DNA from: a virus | Direction: 5' to 3' (one strand) | Length of the DNA stretch: 21,223 bases | IMG/VR virus record: IMGVR_UViG_3300036832_000314 | Span: 1-21,223 of that record | In this document: in pieces, positions 13,878 to 21,145 of the stretch | Layout: every line of letters starts with the position of its first letter | Numbering within the stretch: position 1 is the first letter of the stretch | Program-made: the position numbers and the translations under genes | The notes under the pieces: model-generated | Seen by the model: the letters and a program-made list of their open reading frames with translations, nothing else | Databases searched by the model: none | Told to the model about the DNA's origin: nothing

Positions 13878-16868
13878 CTAGGCCGCATGTTGCTGCAATG
13901 GCAATCTATCGAACGTCGGTGCTGTCTGGTGCCATGCATCCCATCCCTTCCAAGCGGTGCCGGCGACCACGACTTCATGCTCACTTTGCATGTTGATGCC
14001 GTAGGCGGGAACTGACACGGCAGCGGTGCGCGGGACCAGGGCACGCAACACGATCTTGCCTGCGCTTTTTCCCTTCCAATTATTGGCGACACTTGGATCA
14101 GTTGTCGTTGACGCGGCACCGTTGCGCTCGACGTGCATATTCGGCAGCAGCCGGCCCGAACCACCACCCAAGAATGGGATGGTAGTCACGGCTTGTTTGA
14201 ATCTCTTGGCAACATCTTCAGCTGGAAGCACGATGCCGCGATACAGCGGCAATTCCTTCACGTTCGCTTTGTCGAGCAAATACTGCGTCACTTCCCATTT
14301 GGCGCGCACGTAGGCCTTGACGCCTTTATAACCGCCGATGGCCTCGTAGCGTTTGTTTGCCATCGCCTGCAACGCATCGCGACTTTCATCGAGTTGTTCC
14401 TCGCGTAACCGGCCGCCAAGTTCATCGGCGGTCGCGAGTTGCAATAGCTGCCCATTCTGACTAGTCGAGCTGTCTTTCCATGAGCGCCAAAGCCTGCCAT
14501 CAAGGTCTTCCAGATAACTTTCCAATGCGCTCGCATTTTCTTTCAGGTACGGCGCGCTTGAATCAACGGCCACTAATTCCTCTTTGGACGGCAGTAGATC
14601 GCGCGCCTTCAGCACTTCCGCTGCGCGATGAATTGATAGATAGCGCGCGAGGGCTTGCGTTCGCCTGTAATCGTTGCCGCTGGTCTCGTTCAACGGATCG
14701 AATTTGTTTGGCATTGCCACGATGTAATCGTAACCTTCCGATCCATATTTTGTCGTGACCTCCTTTTCCAGATCGCTGATAATTTCAGTATTGTCAGTCA
14801 CGTACTTAAACTTCTGCTTGTCCGACATATTGGAATCCCAATCTTGCTCCAGATACTCGTCGGCGCTCTCTCCCAAATAATCAGGCGGCGTAATGTTATC
14901 CACGATCTTTTCGGCACGTTCGATAAAAGCGGCCTCGATTTGATTGACAATATCCTTGCGCATTTCATCGGTCAGATGCTCGGACAACACTTCTGGCTCA
15001 ACACCTGGCAGCGTCATTTGCTCTGGCGGCGGCGCGTTCGATGGTTCCTTGAGTTTGTCATCATCGAAGGAAATATCGAGCCCTTTCGTGTTGCTCATCT
15101 CGTAGCCCTGCGCGGCATCGCTTTGATCGATGGTCAAGGCCTCGATTAGTTGTTCATTGGTATAGGGGATTTTTGGTTCGCCGTTTTCTTCACGCGCTTC
15201 GTTCAATTCAGTCAGAGCTTCGTCGGCCCAATCCGTCTCGCCGCCGTCATTGAAGTCGTTAGCTACCAACGTCTTGGCTTCATACGGCGCGTCGTTCTCC
15301 ATCCAATTCTGCGTTTCGCTATCCAAATAGGATTCGTGGTTGTGCTTGATGTAGTGCTCCTTGGCTTCTTCTTGTTGGTCGTTACTCATCATGTCCCACT
15401 CTTCGGGAACAGCAATCTCATCTTCATCGTCCTCGCCGCCCGGCTTAGGTGCCTCCTCACCAATTCCTTCTTGTGCGATCTTTTCGATGGCTGGCTTGGC
15501 GCTCTTATATTCGGCCTCGAGCCGTTTGGCGGTCGCCTTGTTCCACTCGTCGCCGCCAACGGCGATCACCGCCGGATCGATGGCGTGCTCAGCTTCGCCG
15601 CCGCCACCGCCAGACGTCCATTTGCCACCCGGATCGCGCGGCTCATCTGATACATCGTGACCTGGTTGCTTGACTCCGTACTCATGAAAATATGCGAGCC
15701 AATAATCGAGGGGCGCGTCTTTCGACGTTGTCTCCTCGGTCGCTGGCTTGTGGCCTTTGCCGCCGGTGAACTTTTCTGCTTCCTGCAGCAGCTTGATAAT
15801 CGGGATATCGACGCGCGCGATTTTCAGCTTGGTGTCGTTGGTCAGATCGCCGTCGGCTGCATCGAGGCCGAGCTTGCCGGCCCAGTGATGGTGACCATCG
15901 AGGATGTAGTCGTCCCTCGAGATGATCAGCCGCTTGCTCTGGTGCTCGGGCTTTTCCTGCAGCTTTTCCATGATCGCCGCCACCTTGGCGCCATTAACCT
16001 CGTTCTGGGTGGCGCGCAGGTTGGCTGCGAATTCTTTGCCCTTCTCGATCTTGTAGCCTTTGTCTTTCAGATATTGGCGGAACGCCTTTGTTTGCTCGTC
16101 GTCCATCTGCGGCATTTTTATGCGCGGGATCCCCTTGGTCTGCGCACAAAACAGATTGGTGCCGGCGACGCTGACGTTGCACAGATTGTAGACCGGCGCG
16201 GTCTTGCCCTGCTTTTTGAACTCCTGCGCCTGCTTGCCGAGCTCCTTGATCAGCGTCGACACCTGCTTGGGTTGCTTGAGCTCGACCTTGCGGTCCTCGG
16301 CGAGCGCACGCGCTGCGTCGTGCACGTTGTTGGTATGGATGACGCCCTTGGCGTCGACGTAGGCGTCCTTCGAATAGCCCTCGCCGGGATGGTCGTCGGT
16401 AGCGTTGCCGCCGTCGGTCCAGCGGCCGTGCGGATCTCGCGGCTCGTCGGGATCGAACGCTTTTTGAGCTGTCAATAACTGACAGTCAGAATCGCCCCCA
16501 CGCGGGGTTTCTGGCACCCCGCGTCGCGGCGCGCCGTAGTTTTTATTCCAGAGCGCCTCGCATCTCGCGATGGCTTGCTCTTCGCTGGTATTGCCGCCCT
16601 CGTGCATCTCCACGCAGCGTTCCATGAAATCGTCATGGGCTTCATCGCGACCGGGTTTTTCCCTGGCATCAAAAATGTGGAGGCAGATTGCGATGGCTTG
16701 GTCTTCGTCAAAGCCAGCGGCCTCAGCATCCGGGACACATTCGTTCATCCATTCGGTATGTCCACTGGGCCCGCCGCGCGGTCCGCTGCCCGGCCCGCCG
16801 CGTTCACTCACCTTGTGATGGTGCGCGAAGTACTGCGTCCAGTAGTTGAGTTCTGGATCATGCGTCAC
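13878..16868 (-). CDS. Large ParB-like/ADP-ribosyltransferase multidomain protein
   Basis: 996 residues, GTG start at 16868 with AGAGG upstream. Order of parts: aromatic tag LNYWTQYFAHHH (7-18); RGGPGSGPRGGPSGH (23-37); two Cys/Trp repeats, WMNECVPDAEAAG...AIAICLHIF (40-66) and FMERCVEMHEGG...AIARCEALW (81-107); tag DEPRDPHGRWTDGG (141-154); a ParB/Srx-like domain with YILDGHHHWAGKLGLD (321-336) and VDIPIIKLLQ; a second tag LDYWLAYFHEYG...DEPRDPGGKWTSGG (387-421); a long acidic helical region; and a C-terminal ADP-ribosyltransferase of the R-S-E class: LYRG with R877, AASTTTDPSVA (S920-T-T) and EHE (E963/E965). The ART would transfer ADP-ribose from NAD+ to a protein target. It is probably packaged in the head and injected, as known for T4 Alt and other polyvalent phage proteins. 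The domain order is visible; the role is inferred. Confidence 0.85.
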   Translation of the reverse strand: MTHDPELNYWTQYFAHHHKVSERGGPGSGPRGGPSGHTEWMNECVPDAEAAGFDEDQAIAICLHIFDAREKPGRDEAHDDFMERCVEMHEGGNTSEEQAIARCEALWNKNYGAPRRGVPETPRGGDSDCQLLTAQKAFDPDEPRDPHGRWTDGGNATDDHPGEGYSKDAYVDAKGVIHTNNVHDAARALAEDRKVELKQPKQVSTLIKELGKQAQEFKKQGKTAPVYNLCNVSVAGTNLFCAQTKGIPRIKMPQMDDEQTKAFRQYLKDKGYKIEKGKEFAANLRATQNEVNGAKVAAIMEKLQEKPEHQSKRLIISRDDYILDGHHHWAGKLGLDAADGDLTNDTKLKIARVDIPIIKLLQEAEKFTGGKGHKPATEETTSKDAPLDYWLAYFHEYGVKQPGHDVSDEPRDPGGKWTSGGGGGEAEHAIDPAVIAVGGDEWNKATAKRLEAEYKSAKPAIEKIAQEGIGEEAPKPGGEDDEDEIAVPEEWDMMSNDQQEEAKEHYIKHNHESYLDSETQNWMENDAPYEAKTLVANDFNDGGETDWADEALTELNEAREENGEPKIPYTNEQLIEALTIDQSDAAQGYEMSNTKGLDISFDDDKLKEPSNAPPPEQMTLPGVEPEVLSEHLTDEMRKDIVNQIEAAFIERAEKIVDNITPPDYLGESADEYLEQDWDSNMSDKQKFKYVTDNTEIISDLEKEVTTKYGSEGYDYIVAMPNKFDPLNETSGNDYRRTQALARYLSIHRAAEVLKARDLLPSKEELVAVDSSAPYLKENASALESYLEDLDGRLWRSWKDSSTSQNGQLLQLATADELGGRLREEQLDESRDALQAMANKRYEAIGGYKGVKAYVRAKWEVTQYLLDKANVKELPLYRGIVLPAEDVAKRFKQAVTTIPFLGGGSGRLLPNMHVERNGAASTTTDPSVANNWKGKSAGKIVLRALVPRTAAVSVPAYGINMQSEHEVVVAGTAWKGWDAWHQTAPTFDRLPLQQHAA

Positions 16869-16876
16869 GCGAGCCT

Positions 16877-18511
16877 CTAACCGATCAAACTATCGATATC
16901 TATGGGCTTCTGTTGTTTGGTGAGCGCGATGTTGAGCGCCATAGCGAGCGCGACCAGGGCATCGATGCGGCCGACCGATTTTGCCTTATCGAACTTTTTG
17001 CCGCCGGCGGGATCCTTGGTGATCACGGCGTTGACCGCGCACATCTGCAGCACCGGGTGATTGCCGTGGCGAATTCGTTTCTGAGCAATCAATCGATCAA
17101 CAATTTCGACGGCTGGAGTCATATCCTTATAGCCCTGCCCGTGCTCCACGAGCGGCACCAAGCAACCAATCTTATCAAGCTCGCGTTTGAGATCGAGAAT
17201 GCGCCAGCGGTCGAACGCGAGGCCCAAGATTTTATTCTGACCGTTTATCTCCGCGATGCGGCGCGCCACCGCTTCGGGATCAGTAGTGACGCCGGCCGGG
17301 GTGATCAGTTTCTGCCGCGCCCAGCTCTCGTACGGCATGCGCTCTTCGTCGGAGCGATCACGCAGGTTGCCGGGGATCCAGCAATGCGGCACTACGTGCG
17401 CTACGCCATTGGCATCGATGAAGACCAGCACCAGCGCGGTGAGATCGCGCGTGCCGCCGAGGTCGAGGCCGGCGTAGACGGGCGCGCCTTGCGGGATCAA
17501 TGGCTGCTCGCCGCACTGCTTCCACACCCGCATTTCGACGAACCTGGTTTCAGCTGCGACCCGCTGATTGAGGATTAGATTGCGGAACGCGTTCTCTTGG
17601 CTCGGCATGCGCTGGGCTTGCTTGGCCAGGCGCCTCACGTCGGGGAGACTGCGGAAATCGTTGAGCGCGGGATTTGCTGCTTTCCAGGTCTTGAGCGTCC
17701 ACGGGTCGGCGTCCTCGGGCGCCGTATAGAACGTGAGATGGAACGAGGGATCCTTGATCTCGCCCGCGTTGACCTTGAGCCCGTAATCGATGAGCTGAGA
17801 CATCGGCGCGAAGTCATCTGCAGCCTGTGTCGAGATCACGAGGAGCAACGGATTTTTTCTGGCACCTAGCGCGCTATCCATCGCATCATAAAGTGCGCGA
17901 CTCGAGGTTTGACCAAGCTCATCATAGACGATGAAGGATGGGTTTAATCCCATCTTGGTTTTATGTTCGGCAGTGAGCGCCGAGTAGATCGAGCCGTTGC
18001 TGAGATCCTCGATGTCTTTGCGGAAGCGAACGACGTTGGTCTGCTCCGAGAGCCAGGGGTGATTCTGGATCAGCGCGACCATCTCGTTAAAAATTTTGCC
18101 GGCCTGGAAGCGATCGTTAGCGCAGGAATAAATCTCGCCGCGGCTTTCTGCTTCGGGACCGCTGAGGTGGCAGAGCGCCAGCGCCGCAGCGAGCTGGGTT
18201 TTGCCGTTTTTGCGCCCCATTGAGAGGATTGCGGTGCGGACTGGTCGCTCACCGTCTTCGGTCTCGCGATAGACGGCCCGAATGAACGCCTTCTGCCACT
18301 CCCTCAACCTCAGCTTCTTGAACGCCTCCTCACCGCTCGTAATAGTCAAGTCCTCGCAAAAGACGATAACCCGCTCGGCACGTGTTAGCGTCGGATCTGA
18401 CCATGGGTGAATGCGTTCGGAGAACGTCACTAGGCCCTCGGCGCGGCCGACCAGGCTCTCCCGCTTTGCTAACGTCTTTGCGCCAATTCCTCGCAGGCCC
18501 ATGCAGCACAC
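16877..18511 (-). CDS. terL: Terminase large subunit (HK97-type, Terminase_1)
   Basis: 544 residues. It is the motor and nuclease that packages DNA into the prohead. ATPase: LSMGRKNGKTQ (Walker A, residues 97-106), PSFIVYDELGQ (Walker B with D187-E188) and LLLVISTQA (coupling motif, about 212-220). Nuclease: VYAGLDLGGTRDLTA (355-369) with D360, ILGLAFDRWR, and a final acidic VGRIDALVALAMAL. It starts with GTG at 18511, one base after the stop of a 32-residue peptide gene; an ATG at 18502 is an alternative. No small terminase gene was found in the window; upstream lie a glycine-rich protein and a capsid-like gene instead. The call is very safe. Confidence 0.96.
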   Translation of the reverse strand: MCCMGLRGIGAKTLAKRESLVGRAEGLVTFSERIHPWSDPTLTRAERVIVFCEDLTITSGEEAFKKLRLREWQKAFIRAVYRETEDGERPVRTAILSMGRKNGKTQLAAALALCHLSGPEAESRGEIYSCANDRFQAGKIFNEMVALIQNHPWLSEQTNVVRFRKDIEDLSNGSIYSALTAEHKTKMGLNPSFIVYDELGQTSSRALYDAMDSALGARKNPLLLVISTQAADDFAPMSQLIDYGLKVNAGEIKDPSFHLTFYTAPEDADPWTLKTWKAANPALNDFRSLPDVRRLAKQAQRMPSQENAFRNLILNQRVAAETRFVEMRVWKQCGEQPLIPQGAPVYAGLDLGGTRDLTALVLVFIDANGVAHVVPHCWIPGNLRDRSDEERMPYESWARQKLITPAGVTTDPEAVARRIAEINGQNKILGLAFDRWRILDLKRELDKIGCLVPLVEHGQGYKDMTPAVEIVDRLIAQKRIRHGNHPVLQMCAVNAVITKDPAGGKKFDKAKSVGRIDALVALAMALNIALTKQQKPIDIDSLIG

Positions 18512-18610
18512 TCACGTCCAAAAAATGAGGATCAACACGAAGATCAAGATCGTGGCCAACGCCAGCACACTGACATAGAGCGCCTGGTTGTTGCGTAAGT
18601 TTAAATTCAT
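18512..18610 (-). CDS. 32-residue single-span membrane peptide
   Basis: ATG at 18610 overlaps the stop of the glycine-rich gene (ATGA); the stop TGA is followed directly by the GTG of terL. The N-terminus is polar (MNLNLRNNQALY) and the rest, SVLALATILIFVLILIFW, is one hydrophobic helix. It is too short to be a standard holin. Small membrane peptides in phage late operons can act as holin helpers or in host membrane effects, but no family is recognised. Tight coupling on both sides supports that it is translated. Confidence 0.6.
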   Translation of the reverse strand: MNLNLRNNQALYVSVLALATILIFVLILIFWT

Positions 18611-19671
18611 AGTTTCGGATCGTTGTACCAGAAGATGATTAGGCCGCCGGGGTTGCCGGGATTGCCGGGACTATTAAACGTGCCGTCAACACCACTCGCT
18701 AGCTCGTTGCGCCCGCCAACTCCGGGGGGACTAGACCCCACAAGCCCAACTGTGGTGCCGCCGCCAATAGTTCCATAAGTCGGCGTGCTCGCGATGCCAG
18801 TCTGACCGGTCTTGTTGATGTCGCCACCGGTTGCGGTCCCGCCAGCACTGCCAGCGTCAGCCATTCCGTTTGTCGATCCGTTGCTTCCGTTCGCGGTCAG
18901 CGTGGCAATCGTCTGTGTGCCGCTCGCCAAGATCGATGCGCCGCCATTGCCGCCGTTCCCAGTCGTGGCTGCGCCCGCCGCACCGCGCGTGTAGGCCAGC
19001 GTGTTCCCCGGCGTGAGCCCGGTTAGAAATTTCTCCAGATAACCGGGTGCGCCAACTCCTGACGACGCGTTCGAATAGCCATAAGCGTTGCTGGGATTGC
19101 CAGCGCCCGATGCGCCGCTGCCGCCCCACATCCGCACCCACGCCCGCGTGACCCCCGGCGGAATTGTGATCGTGCTGGTGCCCGGAAGATACAGTGTCCC
19201 GAGCAATTGGCCGCCACCCTTGGTCGGGGTCGTATCGCTTTGTGAGAATGCGATCTCCTGCCAGTTGCCCGAGGTGTCGCTCTGATAGGTGCCAAAGCTC
19301 TCGGCGCTGATTACACGATTGGCCTTGCCGAGCAGATTGAGAGCCGGCGCGTTGTGAGTGAGCGTGATCGTTTGGCCAGACGCTGGCTTAAAATCGATCC
19401 GCTTCGTAATGATGAGGATGTTGCCACGGTCGTCAGGCTGACCTCCGTTCGCCTGCCCAAAACTCGAGATCGTTCCCGAGCCAGTGATGATCACGCGGTT
19501 AGTATCGACCGAGTTTGACCCAGTGCCACTCCCGATGATGCCGACGTCAGACGGATCGTAATCCGGGTTGGTTGGATCCCACGTATCTCCCGGCGCGATG
19601 ATGACTGTGGCCGCCGCTGGCAACGAGACCACAGGGCTGTCGCCAAACGCAGCGCGAAATGGTGCGACCAT
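18607..19671 (-). CDS. Glycine-rich fibre-like protein
   Basis: 354 residues. The N-terminal part (about 10-170) is beta-rich, with VIIAPGDTWDPTNPDYDPSD, RVIITGSGTISSFGQANGGQ and a strand-repeat look. Then comes TITIPPGVTRAWVRMWGGSG (about 168-187) and a Gly/Ser/Ala-rich C-terminal domain with GAPGYLEKFLTGLTPGNTLA and GAAGAATTGNGGNGGAS, the pattern of the Glycine-rich domain family in phage tail tip, fibre and host-recognition proteins. The end, GNPGGLIIFWYNDPKL, is also typical of that family. It is probably a receptor-binding or decoration protein. It lies in the head block upstream of terL rather than among tail fibre genes, which is unusual. It starts 3 bases after the stop of a small membrane peptide gene. 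Confidence 0.7.
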   Translation of the reverse strand: MVAPFRAAFGDSPVVSLPAAATVIIAPGDTWDPTNPDYDPSDVGIIGSGTGSNSVDTNRVIITGSGTISSFGQANGGQPDDRGNILIITKRIDFKPASGQTITLTHNAPALNLLGKANRVISAESFGTYQSDTSGNWQEIAFSQSDTTPTKGGGQLLGTLYLPGTSTITIPPGVTRAWVRMWGGSGASGAGNPSNAYGYSNASSGVGAPGYLEKFLTGLTPGNTLAYTRGAAGAATTGNGGNGGASILASGTQTIATLTANGSNGSTNGMADAGSAGGTATGGDINKTGQTGIASTPTYGTIGGGTTVGLVGSSPPGVGGRNELASGVDGTFNSPGNPGNPGGLIIFWYNDPKL

Positions 19672-19674
19672 GTC

Positions 19675-19782
19675 TCACGTCATCGTGCACAGGTAGAGCT
19701 CGGTTGCGATCAGCAGCGCCAGCGCAATCAGCAGCAGCACCTTGACCAGCAGTGGCCACAGCCGGTCGTCGTCCTCAATCAC
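19675..19782 (-). CDS. 35-residue single-span membrane peptide
   Basis: A GTG start at 19782 overlaps the capsid-like gene's TGA (GTGA). The peptide reads VIEDDDRLWPLLVKVLLL, then IALALLIATELYLCTMT. It has an acidic N-terminus and one hydrophobic helix. It ends 3 bases before the glycine-rich gene. Like the 32-residue peptide, it is a tiny membrane protein placed between structural genes, coupled by stop-start overlap. Its function is unknown; a start at a GTG without its own ribosome site makes translation depend on the upstream gene. Confidence 0.55.
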   Translation of the reverse strand: MIEDDDRLWPLLVKVLLLIALALLIATELYLCTMT

Positions 19783-20846
19783 CACGCGGTGATGCCGGAC
19801 ATCCACGCAACCGCTGCCGGATCGCGGAGCGCCCAATTAAGGGCGAACCGCACCTTCAGCCCCACGCTGCGCGTCTGCCACAACGACCTTGTCGGCGAGG
19901 CCACCACGCCAGGCGAGCCACTGATCGGCAACGGATTCGCCCCTTCCATGTGCACTGTGGCGTCGCGGCTCGCGCTGATCTGTGGCGCGCCGTCGGTCAC
20001 CGTGACCAGACCCTGCTGCCCCACGCATACGACTTGATCATCGGGGATCTGGTTGGACGGCATGATGTCAACGTCGCGATACGGTGCACCTTCCGTGAGC
20101 AAATACCAAGCAGACCGCAAATACACGTTAGTGGCCCTGGCTGGGCTCATGACGAATGCGATCCGGCCGCCTACATGCGAGACAATGCCGGCGAGTTTTG
20201 ACATATCGGCAATCATCCCCTCGTTGCCGGTGGCCGTGCTGGGCGTGATCCCGGCAATCCCGTTGCGCAGCCCTGGCGGCCGGTTGGCGGTCGCAGGGTT
20301 GGCGTCGAACATCACCGCATCAGTGGCGATGCCGATCGAACGCGTCAGGACGTCCCGCACATAGGCCTCGGCGTTGGACGCCTCGAGCAGCTCCTCCGTC
20401 AGGACCACAATCGATGAAAGCTTTTTCGGCGTCATCGACGCGCCGCTGTCCTGCAGCTGCACGACCGGGATCGGCGCGCCTTCTCCAACGTACGCGGTCG
20501 CCACGGCCGTCGCCGCAAAACTGGGCACCGAGACGTACGCCGCACCGTCGAAGGTGAAGCTCGGCGAATACTGGATCAGCCGCGCGCTCGCCGAGTAGGG
20601 CGTCATTGCCTCGATGAGTTCCGCGACCACGATCTTCGCTAGCGGGGCGGTCGTGCCAATGCCGGCCGGCGGTTCGCTTGAGGCCTTCACAATCCAATCG
20701 GCCACCTCGTCGTCGGGCCACTTCTGGCGCAGGAAGTCCGCTGGCTCGATGCCCTTGCCATACTGGGCGCGCGCGGTCGCAATGCAGGCCCGCACGACCG
20801 AATTGACCAGGCGCTCGCGGGTCGGGATCTTTGCCGGGAAGGTCAT
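19779..20846 (-). CDS. Second HK97-fold capsid protein (paralogue of the major capsid domain)
   Basis: 355 residues, ATG at 20846 with GAGG about six bases upstream. It shares a clear series of motifs with the capsid half of the fusion protein: YVGEGAPIPV, SMTPKKLSSIVVLTEEL, VMFDANPATANRPPGLRNG, TVHMEGANPLPI...GSPGVVASPTRSLWQT. It lacks the protease and most of the delta/scaffold part; only about 60 residues (MTFPAKIPTRERLV...WPDDEVADWIV) precede the capsid fold. It could be a second shell or vertex protein (as gp24 is to gp23 in T4), or a remnant of another phage's capsid gene. The reading frame is intact and motifs are conserved, so it looks functional. It is the first gene of the block and follows the repeat-rich leader. 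Confidence 0.85.
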   Translation of the reverse strand: MTFPAKIPTRERLVNSVVRACIATARAQYGKGIEPADFLRQKWPDDEVADWIVKASSEPPAGIGTTAPLAKIVVAELIEAMTPYSASARLIQYSPSFTFDGAAYVSVPSFAATAVATAYVGEGAPIPVVQLQDSGASMTPKKLSSIVVLTEELLEASNAEAYVRDVLTRSIGIATDAVMFDANPATANRPPGLRNGIAGITPSTATGNEGMIADMSKLAGIVSHVGGRIAFVMSPARATNVYLRSAWYLLTEGAPYRDVDIMPSNQIPDDQVVCVGQQGLVTVTDGAPQISASRDATVHMEGANPLPISGSPGVVASPTRSLWQTRSVGLKVRFALNWALRDPAAVAWMSGITAW

Positions 20847-20855
20847 TTTTGCCTC

Positions 20856-21004
20856 GGGTTTTTTACGGGGCCCGAAAGAAGTCGGGGGGGGGGGTATTTT
20901 TCAGGGTTCGCGTTTGTTCCAGGGGGTTTTTTACGTAGGGCCCGGTTTCGTTCAGGGGGTTTTTTACGAGGCCCGACGAAACTGGGAGGGTTTTTTTCTC
21001 CTGG
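20856..21004. repeat. Imperfect tandem array of about 33-bp units with homopolymer tracts
   Basis: Units share G(3-5)T6ACG, then GGCCCG, then a short tail such as GTTCA. Copies start at 20856, 20884 (degenerate, with an 11-base G run at 20884-20894), 20922 and 20955; a partial copy (GGGTTTTTTT) follows at 20988. The two best copies (20922 and 20955) are 33 bases apart. The array directly precedes the capsid-like gene. It may be a protein-binding array or a length-variable control element; the long G run is also prone to sequencing error. Confidence 0.75.
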
Positions 21005-21062
21005 CGATTTTCGCTGATTTCACAAGGCCTTATTCCCCAGGCCCGATTTCAGGTTATCAGAC

Positions 21063-21145
21063 CCTGGTACCATACAACCCCCTAGGGTGTGCGACAGGTT
21101 GTGGCTTTTCCTATCCTGGTACCGAATACAACCTAGGGTTTGCGA
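21063..21145. repeat. Pair of about 31-bp direct repeats with GGTACC and CCTAGG palindromes
   Basis: The copies at 21063-21094 and 21115-21145 share CCTGGTACC, (A)TACAACC, CTAGGGT and TGCGA, and are 52 bases apart. Each holds two six-base palindromes (GGTACC and CCTAGG) about 10 bases apart, a layout that suits two-site binding by a dimeric protein. They could be operators of the late operon or integration-related sites; nothing here distinguishes them. Confidence 0.7.

Noticed and set aside
20856-21145. CRISPR array
   Set aside because: Repeats are imperfect, too few, with homopolymers and no regular unique spacers; there are no cas genes nearby.
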